DNA of 64,000 bases from Microbacterium galbinum. Its GTDB lineage: Bacteria > Actinomycetota > Actinomycetes > Actinomycetales > Microbacteriaceae. Shown here in pieces: positions 1-8,577 of the stretch. How positions within the stretch are numbered: the first letter of the stretch is position 1; each line of letters opens with the position of its first letter. Made by a program: the position numbers and the translations under genes. Location: contig NZ_JAHWXM010000001.1 of NCBI RefSeq assembly GCF_023091225.1, positions 2,501,913-2,565,912 of the forward strand, read 5' to 3'. Under the pieces are notes generated by a model. The model ran no database searches, was not told the DNA's origin, and saw only the letters and a program-made list of their open reading frames with translations.

Positions 1-607
1 CGGGGTGGTCGCGCAGGACGAACCAGACGATCGGCACGGCGAGCAATGCGGCGGCGGCGATGACGAGGGATGCCGGGCGCCAGCCGCTGCTCTCGGCGAG
101 GGCGGCGACGGGTGGGAGGAAGATCAGCTGGCCGGTCGCGGAGCCGGCGGTGAGGATGCCCATCACCAGGCCGTTGCGCTTGACGAACCACCGGTTGGCG
201 ATCGTGGCGGCGAAGACGAGCGCCATCGATCCGGTGCCGAGTCCGATGAGGAGGCCCCAGAAGATCAGCAACTGCCAGGAGGCGGTCATCAGGATGCTGC
301 CGCCAGCGCCGAGCGACACGAGCAGCAGCGCGATCGCGACGACCTGGCGCACGCCGAAGCGGTCCATGAGGGCGGCGGCGAACGGGGCGGTGAGGCCGTA
401 GAGCAGCAGGTTGACGCTCACGGCGAGCGACATCACGCTCGTCGACCAGCCGAAGTCCTCGTTCAGCGGCACCATCAGGGCGCCGGGTGCGGCGCGGAAC
501 CCGGCCGCGGCCAGCAGCGCCACGAACGCGACGGCGGCGACCCACCACGCCGGGTGGATGCGGTGTCGTCGGCGCGGGGCGGGAGCATCGGTCTCGGGAA
601 TCGTCAT
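1..607 (-). CDS. MFS transporter, N-terminal part (runs off the window)
   Basis: About 202 residues are visible from the ATG at 607 down to the window edge, without a stop, so the C-terminal half lies outside. After a short cytoplasmic Pro/Arg-rich start there are about six hydrophobic helices, with a typical MFS loop between helices 2 and 3 (ALMDRFGVRQ). The pattern suits a monocarboxylate/oxalate-type MFS carrier, but the substrate cannot be read from the sequence. The gene is divergent from the HxlR regulator at 679, and a palindrome at 613-631 lies just upstream of its start codon, so repression by that regulator is likely. No strong Shine-Dalgarno is seen. Confidence 0.85.
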   Translation of the reverse strand, partial: MTIPETDAPAPRRRHRIHPAWWVAAVAFVALLAAAGFRAAPGALMVPLNEDFGWSTSVMSLAVSVNLLLYGLTAPFAAALMDRFGVRQVVAIALLLVSLGAGGSILMTASWQLLIFWGLLIGLGTGSMALVFAATIANRWFVKRNGLVMGILTAGSATGQLIFLPPVAALAESSGWRPASLVIAAAALLAVPIVWFVLRDHP

Positions 608-612
608 CAGTT

Positions 613-631
613 TACTTTCTTGAACGAAGTA
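613..631. promoter_or_regulatory. Candidate HxlR operator between divergent MFS and HxlR genes
   Basis: TACTTTCTTGAACGAAGTA has matching arms TACTT and AAGTA with a further TT/AA symmetry inside. Its position between the MFS start and the -10 box of the HxlR gene would let one bound dimer affect both promoters. Similar TACT/AGTA palindromes are known for HxlR/YodB-type regulators. That this regulator binds here is inferred. Confidence 0.55.
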
Positions 632-632
632 G

Positions 633-695
633 TAGCCTGGACCCATGAAAGCACACGGCAGGGGCGGAGGTCGAGCACATGGCGTTGCGATCTGA
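633..695 (+). promoter_or_regulatory. HxlR promoter -10 box and leaderless 16-codon upstream ORF
   Basis: TAGCCT at 633-638 is followed after six bases by ATG at 645, the spacing seen at other likely leaderless starts in this window. From that ATG a 16-codon ORF runs to TGA at 693-695 and overlaps the HxlR start at 679 in another frame. The HxlR start has its own Shine-Dalgarno, GGAGGT near 667-672. The short ORF may be translated and coupled to HxlR, or the ATG may only mark the transcript start. Confidence 0.4.
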
Positions 696-1176
696 CTGGT
701 CGGAGGAGTTCTGCCCGATCCGGCGGTCGCTCGACGTGATCGGCGACCCGTGGGTGATGCTGATCATCCGCGACGTGATGCAGGGACCGCGGCGTTTCGA
801 CACCCTGCGCGACAACCTGAGTGTGTCGGAGGCGGTGCTCGCCCGGCGCCTGCGCGACCTCGTCGAGGCGGGGATGCTCACCCGCGTCGAGCAGGACGAC
901 CCCGACGGGCGCACGCGTCAGGGCTACGCCGCCACGGATGCCGCGACCGAGCTGCTGCCGGTCCTGCAGCAGCTCGCGATCTGGGGAGAGCGGCACACGG
1001 TCACCCCGGTCGGCGGCGGCCACATGGCGCTCATCCACACGGTCTGCGGCGAGGAGACGACCCAGGGTCAGATCTGCAGCGCCTGCGGCGAGGAGTTGAC
1101 GGCCGACCGCATGATCTGGGACCGTCCCTGGCGCCCCGAGGCTCCGGCCCTCGACCCCGCCGGCCGGCTCGTCTGA
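679..1176 (+). CDS. HxlR-family winged-helix transcriptional regulator
   Basis: This 165-residue protein has the HxlR fold. It opens with the conserved N-terminal Cys12-Pro, which is redox-active in some family members, followed by a winged helix over residues about 15-90 (DPWVMLIIRDVMQGPRRFDTL and onward). The C-terminal tail carries Cys123, Cys133 and Cys136 in a zinc-ribbon-like CG-CSACGE arrangement. The ATG is preceded by GGAGGT. It probably controls the divergent MFS gene and itself through the palindrome at 613-631. The effector is unknown; a reactive small molecule or aldehyde would fit the family. Confidence 0.9.
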   Translation: MALRSDWSEEFCPIRRSLDVIGDPWVMLIIRDVMQGPRRFDTLRDNLSVSEAVLARRLRDLVEAGMLTRVEQDDPDGRTRQGYAATDAATELLPVLQQLAIWGERHTVTPVGGGHMALIHTVCGEETTQGQICSACGEELTADRMIWDRPWRPEAPALDPAGRLV

Positions 1177-1189
1177 GTCGCCGTTCCCC

Positions 1190-1272
1190 GCACGACTTCG
1201 GAGATTCGAGACGACACGCCGGGGCGAAGCATCCGTTTCCGGGGTGTCGCGGCCGGAACCCCGAAGTTGTGC
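1190..1272. repeat. REP-like inverted repeat, copy 1 of the GCACGACTTCGG family
   Basis: The outer arms GCACGACTTCGG and CCGAAGTTGTGC and the inner arms GACACGCCGG and CCGGGGTGTC can form a long hairpin. A close copy lies at 36715-36797 inside an ABC transporter gene. In this 845-base spacer between convergent genes (1177-2021) I see only repeats and no credible gene. Confidence 0.8.
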
Positions 1273-1502
1273 GTGGGGGACGCTTCGACAGGCTCAGCGA
1301 CCCAGTGGGGTGGGCTCAGCGACCCAGTGTCTGGAGCTGGGTCCCTGAGCTTGTCGAAGGGCCCACCCCCCGAGCATCCGTTCGGGAGGAGTTCTCGCGT
1401 TCGGCAGGATCGGAACGGCGGATGCTTCCTGCGGAGGGTGCGTTCTCCTTCGTTGGTGAGGGTGGGGGCCCTTCGTCTCGCTGCGCTCGCTCAGGAACCG
1501 GT
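1271..1502. repeat. Direct duplication, unit A (partner of 1610-1842)
   Basis: About 232 bases are almost identical to 1610-1842. Both units contain, in order, CTTCGAC(A/G)GGCTCAG, a second GGCTCAGCGACCC, CTGAGCTTGTCGAAG, a GGAGGAGTTCTCGCG hairpin and GCCCTTCGTCTCGCTGCGCTC. Nothing in it looks coding. It is a composite of several repeat families found elsewhere in the window. Confidence 0.85.
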
Positions 1503-1609
1503 CGACGACGGGTCGCTCGATGGCATCCGTGATGGGCGGAGTTCTCGTCGTTGGGCGGAGTTCTCGGGCCGATGCTTCCGCCCGACGGGGAGTTCTCCGC
1601 CGGAGTCGC

Positions 1610-1842
1610 GCGTGGGGACGCTTCGACGGGCTCAGCGACCCAGTGGGGTGGGCTCAGCGACCCCGTGTCTGGAGCTGGGTCCCTGAGCTTGTCGAAGGGC
1701 CCACCCCCGGGCATCCGTTCGGGAGGAGTTCTCGCGTTCAGCAGGATCGGAACGGCGGATGCTTCCTGCGGAGGCTGTGTTCTCCTCCGTTGGTGAGGGT
1801 GGGGGCCCTTCGTCTCGCTGCGCTCTTCGCTCAGGAACCGGT
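1610..1842. repeat. Direct duplication, unit B (partner of 1271-1502)
   Basis: This is the second unit, differing from unit A by scattered substitutions and short indels such as an added TTC near 1826. The 107 bases between the units (1503-1609) hold further GGGCGGAGTTCTCG repeats, so the whole block is a nested repeat array. Confidence 0.85.
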
Positions 1843-1876
1843 TCCTGAGCGAGGAGCGCAGCGACGAGACGAAGGG
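1806..1876. repeat. Long palindrome CCCTTCGTCTCGCTGCGCTC / GAGCGCAGCGACGAGACG
   Basis: The arms run from CCCTTCGTCTCG to CGAGACGAAGGG around a centre of GGAACCGGTTCC. Related copies lie at 26401-26468 (full) and 32045-32083 (right half only). Confidence 0.8.
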
Positions 1877-1940
1877 CGCCCCAGGCACTGGGTCCCTGAG
1901 CTTGTCGAAGGGCCCCGCCCCGCGGCATCCGCGCTATGGA

Positions 1941-2006
1941 TGCACCGATCGGTCATAGAAGCCGCTTTTCATGCCTCAGAACCGGCATTCATGACCGATC
2001 GGTGCA
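1941..2006. repeat. 66-bp element with two ACCGATCGGT boxes 50 bp apart, copy 1
   Basis: The ends are a perfect 16-bp inverted repeat, TGCACCGATCGGTCAT and ATGACCGATCGGTGCA. Each contains the palindrome ACCGATCGGT, at 1944-1953 and 1994-2003. A diverged copy at 54899-54960 keeps the same 50-bp spacing and part of the interior. It lies just past the stop codon of the PucR-type gene at 2022. Confidence 0.75.
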
Positions 2007-2021
2007 CACAGGGGCGCAACG

Positions 2022-3932
2022 CTATGCGGCGGGGCCCTGCAGGCGCTCGCGCAGTTCGTCGAGGCGCACGGCGATGCCGATGCGGAACATCCGCTCGTCG
2101 TCGCGCCATCCGGCACCGAGCACGTGGTCGAGGCGGTCGAGGCGCTGCAGGATCGTGTTCGTGTGGAAGTTGAGGGCGCGCGCCGTGCGGGTGGGGCTGG
2201 CGTTGTTGCGCACGAACGCCCGCAGCGTGCCGAGCAGATCGGCGTTGCGTTCGGCGTCGTACTGGCGCACCGCCCCGATCGTGTCGCGCAGGAACGCCGA
2301 CAGCCCCTGCGCATCGGTGTCGAGCACGGCCGAGTAGGGCAGGAAGTCCTCGACGCGCGCGGTGAGATCGGCGAGCTCGAGCGCGGCGAGCAGGCGCGCG
2401 GTGCGCCGGGCGGCGAGGAACGCCGAGGGCAGCGGACCCTTCGCGGGCGGCGGTACGACGACGGTCACCGCCTCCTGGATCGCGGAGGCGACCTCCCTCC
2501 GCAGGCGCTCGGGATCGACGGGGCCGCGGTCGCTCGCGAGGGCGGCGACCACGAATCCGCGGTACTCGCCGACCAGCGCACGGTCGTCGAGCGAGCGCAC
2601 GACGGCGCGCGCCGCGGCGGTCTGCTGATCGCCCGGCACCGCCAGCAGCAGCAGGGAGTCGAGGGTCGCGAGGTCGACGCCGAGGCGCCGCGCACGCCGC
2701 TCGACGTCGGAGCGCCGCTCGGGCACGTCGTCGAGCAGGTCGGCGATCAGTTCGCTGCGCACGCGGTGGTCGGCTCCGGATGCCGCCTCCTGCTGCAGCT
2801 CGAGCAGCGCCCCGACCTGGGCCGCACGCTCGACGGTGCGGAAGTCGACGGCGCCGAGTTCGAAGGCCCCGTCGCCGAGCAGGAGCGCCCCGAAGTGGCG
2901 GTTGCCGGCGGTGAGGGCCGAGACGGCGCGCACGCCCGCGCCCGCGACCGGTACGCAGTGTCCGTTGCGGCGGCTCTCGGCGAGGGCGTCGCGCACGGGC
3001 TCGTCGAGCGACAGCATCCCGGGGGCGAGCGGCAGCCCCGCGGCGGCGATCACGTTCTCCTGCGCATCGATGATCGCGACCGCCCGGCCGAGGGCCGAGG
3101 CGAGGGTCTCGGCCACCGGGCCGAACCCGCCGCCGGCGAGCACCGCCTGCACGAGCTCCTGATGCACGGTGTTGGCGCGGTCGCGCTCGACGAGGTGCGC
3201 GGTGAGGCTCTCGAGGGTGCGGCGGCTGGCATCCTCCGACAGCTGCAGCTCGCGCAGCGTCTGCGTCGTCTGCAGGATGACCGAGGCGTGGTCGGCGAGC
3301 GCCGACAGCAGCGCGACCTCGTCGGGGGAGAACTCCTTCGTCTCGCGGTTGCCGACGAACAGCACACCGAGCACGTCGTCGCTGCTGAGCATCGGCACGC
3401 CGAGCATCGACACCAGGCCCTCGGCCGAGACGGCGTCGTCGATGCCGGTGTCGTGGCGGTCCTCGGTGTAGGCGGTGTAGTCGGCGACCCACTGAGCGGT
3501 GCGCGACTCGACCACGACGCTCGCGAGGCCGCGACCCGGGGGCACGCGCAACTGCTGGAACGAGGCGCTCACCGAACCGCTGGTCTCGCGCACCCGCAGC
3601 TCGGAGGTGTCGGGATCGAACTCCGACAGGTAGGCCAGGTCGACGCCCATCATCTCGCGGGCGCGCTGCACGAGGCGGGCGAGCACGGCGTCGCTGTCGC
3701 GCAGCTCGGCCAGCTCGCGAGCGCTGGAGAAGAGGGCGGTGAGCTCGTGCTCGCGGCGGCGCAGACGCGACAGCTCGCGCTGGATGCGGGCGACGCGCTC
3801 GGCGAGGAGCGCGGCATCCGCTTCGCTGGCCCCGAGCGCGCGGAGGGCGTCGCTGACACCGGTGGGGCCGACGAGTTCGGGGTCGTGGGCCGCATCGAGG
3901 AGCGAGGCGATGGCGTCGTCGTGCTCGGGCAT
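2022..3932 (-). CDS. PucR/CdaR-type regulator with GAF domain
   Basis: This is a 636-residue cytoplasmic regulator. A heptad-rich segment around residues 45-70 leads into a GAF-type sensor domain (about 70-225). A long middle region follows, and the C-terminus has the PucR helix-turn-helix (about 565-620, ASPTRTARALNFHTNTILQR). It aligns along its length with the protein at 30132. The chosen ATG at 3932 is preceded by AAGGGACGAAG, and the paralogue starts at the matching point; ATGs at 3989 and 4007 are possible but lack such a site. It lies 85 bases downstream of the hydrolase gene and is probably co-transcribed with it. By position it is the likely regulator of the divergent HMG-CoA operon. 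The ligand is unknown. Confidence 0.88.
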   Translation of the reverse strand: MPEHDDAIASLLDAAHDPELVGPTGVSDALRALGASEADAALLAERVARIQRELSRLRRREHELTALFSSARELAELRDSDAVLARLVQRAREMMGVDLAYLSEFDPDTSELRVRETSGSVSASFQQLRVPPGRGLASVVVESRTAQWVADYTAYTEDRHDTGIDDAVSAEGLVSMLGVPMLSSDDVLGVLFVGNRETKEFSPDEVALLSALADHASVILQTTQTLRELQLSEDASRRTLESLTAHLVERDRANTVHQELVQAVLAGGGFGPVAETLASALGRAVAIIDAQENVIAAAGLPLAPGMLSLDEPVRDALAESRRNGHCVPVAGAGVRAVSALTAGNRHFGALLLGDGAFELGAVDFRTVERAAQVGALLELQQEAASGADHRVRSELIADLLDDVPERRSDVERRARRLGVDLATLDSLLLLAVPGDQQTAAARAVVRSLDDRALVGEYRGFVVAALASDRGPVDPERLRREVASAIQEAVTVVVPPPAKGPLPSAFLAARRTARLLAALELADLTARVEDFLPYSAVLDTDAQGLSAFLRDTIGAVRQYDAERNADLLGTLRAFVRNNASPTRTARALNFHTNTILQRLDRLDHVLGAGWRDDERMFRIGIAVRLDELRERLQGPAA

Positions 3933-4017
3933 CTTCGTCCCTTCGGGGGAGGGCGGCGCCGACAGGCGCGTGACTTCAGTGTCGAGCATGAGCGCGGTCG
4001 CCCTCAAATCAGGTCTT

Positions 4018-4878
4018 TCAGCTGCGACCCTCGGCGCGCGCGGCGGTGCGCAGGAGTCCGGCCGCGAGTTCGGGCCACAGCTCGTGGGGGATGAGGTGCC
4101 CCATGTCGGGGTGCACCTGCAGTTCGGCGCCGGGGATCGCCTCGGCGATGTCGACGGCGGATGCCCAGTGCAGCACGTCGTCGTCGCGGCCGTGGAAGAC
4201 GAACGTGGGCGCGGTCACCGACCGCAGGGCGTCGAGGCGCTCGGGCGCGCGCGTGAGCGCCGCCCACTGCCGGGAGAAGCCCTCCGGGTAGTAGCCGCGG
4301 TCGTAGGCCTCGCCGGTCGCGCGCACGTGCCACTCGACCTGGTGGTCGAAGCGTCCGACCGGTGCGGCCTCGAGGGCTGTGCGCGTGAACGCCACGGCCT
4401 GCTCGCGCGTGACGCGCACGGGCGCCTCGGCGAGCTCGGGGCGCTCGCCGTGCGCGACCCAGCGGCGTGACTGGCCCGGGATGGTCGACAGCAGCCCGAG
4501 GCTGAGGATGCGCTCGGGGTGGTGGATCGCGAGCATCTGCGCCATCATGCCGCCCATCGAGTGCCCGGCGACGTGCGCCTTCGCGACGCCCAGATCGTCG
4601 AGCACGCGCAGCACGTCCTCGGCCAGATCGATGAGGTCGTAGCCGCCGTCGACGTCGTCGGCCCCGCCGAAGAGCTGCGAGAGTCCGGTGTCGCGGTTGT
4701 CGAAGCGCACCACCCGCAGGCCGCCGGCGGTGAGGATGCCGATGAACTCCTCGTCCCAGCTGAGCAGCTGGGCGCCGCCGCCCGAGACGAGCACGAGCAC
4801 GGGGGCGTCGGCGGGGGCATCGGCCCCGGCGAACACCTCGTAGTACAGGCGCACATCGGCGGAATCGGTGTAGGGCAT
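4018..4878 (-). CDS. Alpha/beta hydrolase
   Basis: This 286-residue protein has the alpha/beta-hydrolase layout: an early SGGG turn near residue 33, then FDNRDTG, the nucleophile elbow GHSMGG near residue 114, a late acidic segment FHGRDDDVLH, and the catalytic-type histidine in MGHLIPHELWP. The family includes esterases, lactonases and dienelactone-type hydrolases. The start at 4878 has AGGAG five bases upstream and a possible -10 box TAGACT (4937-4932). It is divergent from the HMG-CoA reductase operon and heads a two-gene unit with the PucR regulator. It may open an ester or lactone form of the substrate, for example mevalonolactone; that is inference. Confidence 0.88.
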   Translation of the reverse strand: MPYTDSADVRLYYEVFAGADAPADAPVLVLVSGGGAQLLSWDEEFIGILTAGGLRVVRFDNRDTGLSQLFGGADDVDGGYDLIDLAEDVLRVLDDLGVAKAHVAGHSMGGMMAQMLAIHHPERILSLGLLSTIPGQSRRWVAHGERPELAEAPVRVTREQAVAFTRTALEAAPVGRFDHQVEWHVRATGEAYDRGYYPEGFSRQWAALTRAPERLDALRSVTAPTFVFHGRDDDVLHWASAVDIAEAIPGAELQVHPDMGHLIPHELWPELAAGLLRTAARAEGRS

Positions 4879-5090
4879 GCGTACTCCTCGCGCTCGGGGG
4901 ACCCGCGGTCCGCGCTCCGGGTGATGGTGCGAGTCTAGGTTCCGCGATCGGGCGGGGTGATGTGTCGACCGCATACAGCGGGGCCCCGAGGATGAGTGTT
5001 CCACCCATCGTCCCCCCTGCCGCCCGCTCCTAGTGTCTTCCTTGACCACAGCGCCGATGACCCGGTCGCTGTCCCGAAGGAAGGTGGCCG

Positions 5091-6371
5091 ATGTCGATCA
5101 ACAGCCGAATCTCCGGACTCCGCGATCACACCCCGGATGAGCGCCTCGCGCTCGTCGCGCAGGGTGCGGAGCTGGATGCGGATGCTCTGGGGGCGCTGCG
5201 CCCCGACAGCGGTCTCTCGCTCGCTCAGGCCGACCACATGGTCGAGAACGTCGTGGGTCTCATCGCGGTGCCGGTCGGTGTCGCCACGAACTTCACGATC
5301 GACGGACGCGACCGCCTGATCCCGATGGCCACCGAAGAGCCGAGCGTCGTCGCCGCCGCCTCGAACGCCGCCCGCATGGCCCGCGGTCACGGCGGCTTCA
5401 CGACCTCGTACACGGGCGATGTGATGATCGCCCAGATCCAGGTGCTCGACGCGATCGACCCGCACGGCGCGCGCTTCGCCCTGCTCGAGGCGAAGGACGA
5501 GCTGCTCGAGCTCGCCAACCAGCAGGACCCGATGCTGGTCTCGCTCGGCGGCGGGGCGTTCGACATCTCGGTGCGCGTGCTCCCCACCCGCGCCGGAGTG
5601 CAGGTCATCGTGCACCTGCACGTCGACGTGCGCGATGCGATGGGCGCGAACGCGGTCAACACGATGGCCGAGGCGATCGCCCCGCGTATCGCCGAGCTCG
5701 CCGGCACCCGCACACTGCTGCGCATCCTCACCAACAAGGCCGAGCTGCGCCTCACCCGCGCCCGTGCCGTGTTCGACGCCGAGCTGCTGGGCGGTCCCCA
5801 GGTCGTCGACGACATCGTCGCCGCGAGCGCGTTCGCCGAGGCCGACCCCTACCGTGCCGCCACGCACAACAAGGGCATCATGAACGGCATCACCGCGGTC
5901 GTGCTCGCCACCGGCAACGACACCCGCGCGGTCGAGTCGGGCTGCCACTCGCACGCCGCCCGCGCCGGCGGATACACGGCGCTGTCGCAGTTCGAGAAGG
6001 ATGCCGACGGCAACCTCGTCGGCACGATCGAGGTGCCCCTCGCCGTCGGGCTCGTCGGCGGTGCCACCCGCGCGCACCCCACCGCGCAGGCGTCCGTGAA
6101 GCTGCTCGGCGTCGAGACCGCCCGCGAGCTGGCGAGCGTCATCGCCGCCGTCGGCCTCGCCCAGAACCTCGCCGCCTGCCGGGCGCTCGCCGCCGAGGGC
6201 ATCCAGCGCGGACACATGACCCTGCACGCGCGCACGATCGCGGCATCCGCGGGTGCCGACGTCGACGAGATCGGCGCGGTCGCCGCCCGGATCGTCGCCG
6301 ACCGCCGCATCCGCGTGGAGTACGCCCGCGAGGTGCTCGCCGAACTGCGCGGGGGCGGGGCCGGCGCATGA
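5091..6371 (+). CDS. mvaA: Class II (degradative) hydroxymethylglutaryl-CoA reductase
   Basis: The 426 residues match the Pseudomonas mevalonii type of HMG-CoA reductase. Visible landmarks are ENVVG at 52-56, the NAD-site DAMGAN at 182-187, and catalytic-type Glu83, Lys261 (THNKGIMNG), Asp277 and His379 (near the C-terminal GHMTLHAR). The length also fits class II rather than the longer class I enzymes. In bacteria that lack a mevalonate biosynthetic cluster this enzyme oxidises mevalonate with CoA and two NAD+ to HMG-CoA. The next gene, the lyase, overlaps by ATGA and supports a catabolic direction. The start has GAAGGAAGGTGG upstream; TAGTGT at 5031-5036 is a possible -10 box. It is the first gene of an operon reaching at least 14223. 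Confidence 0.93.
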   Translation: MSINSRISGLRDHTPDERLALVAQGAELDADALGALRPDSGLSLAQADHMVENVVGLIAVPVGVATNFTIDGRDRLIPMATEEPSVVAAASNAARMARGHGGFTTSYTGDVMIAQIQVLDAIDPHGARFALLEAKDELLELANQQDPMLVSLGGGAFDISVRVLPTRAGVQVIVHLHVDVRDAMGANAVNTMAEAIAPRIAELAGTRTLLRILTNKAELRLTRARAVFDAELLGGPQVVDDIVAASAFAEADPYRAATHNKGIMNGITAVVLATGNDTRAVESGCHSHAARAGGYTALSQFEKDADGNLVGTIEVPLAVGLVGGATRAHPTAQASVKLLGVETARELASVIAAVGLAQNLAACRALAAEGIQRGHMTLHARTIAASAGADVDEIGAVAARIVADRRIRVEYAREVLAELRGGGAGA

Positions 6372-7351
6372 CCGCCACGGTCCCGGCGCCCCGGGTGATC
6401 CGCGAGGACGGGCTCCCCGCGCGCGTCACCGTGTTCGAGGTGGGTCCGCGCGACGGCCTGCAGGCCGAGACCGACATCATCCCCGCCGCCGTCAAGATCC
6501 AGCTCTGCCGTCGGCTGTACGCGGCCGGTAGCCGTGACCTCGAGGTCACGAGCTTCGTGCCGCCGACCTGGATCCCCCAGCTCGCCGACGCCGAGCAGGT
6601 CGTCTCCGGCCTCGAGGTGCCCGCGGGCGCCCGCGCCGTCGGGCTCGTGCCGAACCTCCGTGGCCTGCAGCGCGCGATCGACGCCGGCATCCGCGAGGTG
6701 TCGGTGGTCGTCAGCGCCACCGAGTCGTTCGCGAAGGCCAACCTCAACACCACTCGCGCAGGCGCCATCGACCGCGCGGTCGAGGTGATCGCCGCGGCGA
6801 CCGCGCAGGGCATCCCCGTGCGCGGCTACGTCTCGATGGCCTTCGGCGACCCCTGGGAGGGGAGCGTCGACACGGATGCCGTCACCGAAGCCGCCCGCGC
6901 CCTGCACGAGGCCGGTGCCCGGAAGATCGCGATCAGCGACACGATCGGCGTCGCCACGCCCGGTCATACGATCGCGGTCATCGAGGAGGCGCTCGACGCC
7001 GGTATCCCCGTCGAGGCGATCGCCCTGCACCTGCACGACACCTACGGGCAGTCGCTCGCGAACGTGCACGCCGCCCTGCGACTGGGCGTTGCCGAGTTCG
7101 ACGCGTCGGTCGGCGGGCTCGGCCGTTGCCCCTACGCCAAGGGCGCGACCGGTAATCTCGCGACGGAGGACCTCGTGTGGATGCTGCACGGCCTCGGCAT
7201 CGAGACCGGACTCGATCTCGAAGCCCTGGCCGCCACCACGCTCTGGCTCTCCCGCATCCGCACCGTGCGGCCCGCGTCGAACGTGGCCCGCGCGTTCGCG
7301 GCCGCCGGACTCGACACCCCCGAACCCGCACAGGAGGTCACTCCCGCATGA
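6368..7351 (+). CDS. mvaB: Hydroxymethylglutaryl-CoA lyase
   Basis: This 327-residue DRE-TIM metallolyase would split HMG-CoA into acetoacetate and acetyl-CoA. It shows the N-terminal VGPRDGLQ (Arg28, Asp29), SFVPPTWIPQLAD, metal ligands His221 and His223 in HLHDTYGQ, and the lyase signature ending in CPYAKGATGNLATEDL with catalytic-type Cys254. Two segments differ from textbook members: GLGRC instead of GLGGC before the cysteine, and YVSMAFGDPWEG where YVSC-LGCPYEG is usual. A related 3-hydroxyacyl-CoA may therefore be the true substrate. The gene overlaps HMG-CoA reductase (ATGA) and the following CoA-transferase (ATGA), which implies translational coupling. Confidence 0.92.
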   Translation: MTATVPAPRVIREDGLPARVTVFEVGPRDGLQAETDIIPAAVKIQLCRRLYAAGSRDLEVTSFVPPTWIPQLADAEQVVSGLEVPAGARAVGLVPNLRGLQRAIDAGIREVSVVVSATESFAKANLNTTRAGAIDRAVEVIAAATAQGIPVRGYVSMAFGDPWEGSVDTDAVTEAARALHEAGARKIAISDTIGVATPGHTIAVIEEALDAGIPVEAIALHLHDTYGQSLANVHAALRLGVAEFDASVGGLGRCPYAKGATGNLATEDLVWMLHGLGIETGLDLEALAATTLWLSRIRTVRPASNVARAFAAAGLDTPEPAQEVTPA

Positions 7352-8577
7352 TCGACACCACCCTCCCCGCCCCCGGCGCGCTCGCCGGAGTCACCGTGAT
7401 CGACCTGTCGCGCGTGCTCGCCGGCCCCTACGCCTCGCAGACCCTCGCCGACCTCGGCGCGACGGTCATCAAGGTCGAGAACCCGCGCGACCCCGACGTG
7501 TCGCGCGGCTTCCCGCCGTACCTCACCGACGGCGAGGAGGAGTTCAGCGCGTACTACGCCCAGTACAACCGCGGAAAGCTCGGCGTCGGTCTCGACCTCG
7601 CGACCCCCGAGGGCAAGGAGGTGTTGAAGGACCTCGTGCGCGGCGCCGACGTGCTCGTCGAGAACTTCCGCCCCGGCACCATGGAGAAGCTCGGTGTGGG
7701 CTACGAGGTGCTGCGCGAGATCAACCCGCGCCTGGTCTACACCGCCATCTCCGGCTACGGCCGCACGGGGTCCCGCAGCAAGCGCCCCGCCTTCGACAAC
7801 ACGGCCCAGGCCGCGGGCGGCATCTGGTCGATGAACGGCTACGCCGAGCATCCGCCGGTGCGCGTCGGCGTCACGATCGGCGACCTCTCGGCGACCCTGT
7901 TCGCCGTGATCGGCACGCTCGCCGCGCTGCGTCACGCCGAGGCCACCGGCGTCGGCCAGGTCGTCGACGTCGCGCAGGTCGACAGCATCGTCGCCCTCAC
8001 CGAAACCGCTGTGGTCGACTACACGGTCACGGGCAACGTCGCGTCGCCGCAGGGCAACGCGCACGCCTGGGTGCGGCCCTACGAGCTGTTCGACTGCGCC
8101 GACGGTCAGGTCTTCTTCGGCGCGTACACCGACAAGCTCTGGAACGCGAGCTGCGACCTGTTCGGCACCCCCGAGCTCAAGGACGACCCCGAGATCGACA
8201 CCATGCGCAAGCGGTTCGAGACCGATGTGTACGAGCGCCGCGTCAAGCCGATCGTGGCGGGCTGGCTCGCCTCGCGCACCAAGCAGGAGCTCGAGGACCT
8301 CGCGGGCGACGTCGTGCCGCTCACCGCCGTGAAGACGATCGGCGAGGTGGTCGATGACCCCGGCACGGCCGAGCGCGACATGATCGTCGAGGCCGACTAC
8401 GGCGACCTGGGCGTGCTGCGCATGTTCGGTCAGCCGATCAAACTGTCGGAGACGCCCGCGACCCCCGCCCGCACCGCCAACCGCTTCGCCGAGCACGCCG
8501 ACGAGGTGCTGGCGCGGTTCGCCGGGTACGACGCCGCGCGCATCGCCGAGCTGCGTGCCGCCGGGGCACTGCCGTGA
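7348..8577 (+). CDS. Class III (CaiB/BaiF-type) CoA-transferase, paralogue A
   Basis: This 409-residue protein has the family III fold: an N-terminal Rossmann-like segment (VIDLSRVLAGPYAS), DVLVENFRPGTM near 101-112, and Asp179 in IGDLSAT, where the aspartyl-CoA intermediate forms in formyl-CoA transferase. It is closely related to the enzyme at 27943 and more distantly to that at 14405. Set between HMG-CoA lyase and a hydratase, it probably activates the free acid, perhaps 3-hydroxy-3-methylglutarate or an unsaturated relative, using succinyl-CoA or acetyl-CoA; the substrate is inferred. The ATG overlaps the lyase stop, and the next gene starts with a GTG inside its own stop region. Confidence 0.9.
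   Translation: MIDTTLPAPGALAGVTVIDLSRVLAGPYASQTLADLGATVIKVENPRDPDVSRGFPPYLTDGEEEFSAYYAQYNRGKLGVGLDLATPEGKEVLKDLVRGADVLVENFRPGTMEKLGVGYEVLREINPRLVYTAISGYGRTGSRSKRPAFDNTAQAAGGIWSMNGYAEHPPVRVGVTIGDLSATLFAVIGTLAALRHAEATGVGQVVDVAQVDSIVALTETAVVDYTVTGNVASPQGNAHAWVRPYELFDCADGQVFFGAYTDKLWNASCDLFGTPELKDDPEIDTMRKRFETDVYERRVKPIVAGWLASRTKQELEDLAGDVVPLTAVKTIGEVVDDPGTAERDMIVEADYGDLGVLRMFGQPIKLSETPATPARTANRFAEHADEVLARFAGYDAARIAELRAAGALP

Noticed and set aside
1177..2021. Several open frames of 80-260 codons in the repeat block
   Set aside because: They are built from the repeat units, occur in several frames, and lack ribosome sites and recognisable domains.
2124..4094. Long open frame on the plus strand (656 codons)
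   Set aside because: It is antisense to the PucR gene with clear GAF and helix-turn-helix domains. Its product has shadow-frame composition (Arg, Gly, Ala, His, Asp) and no motif.
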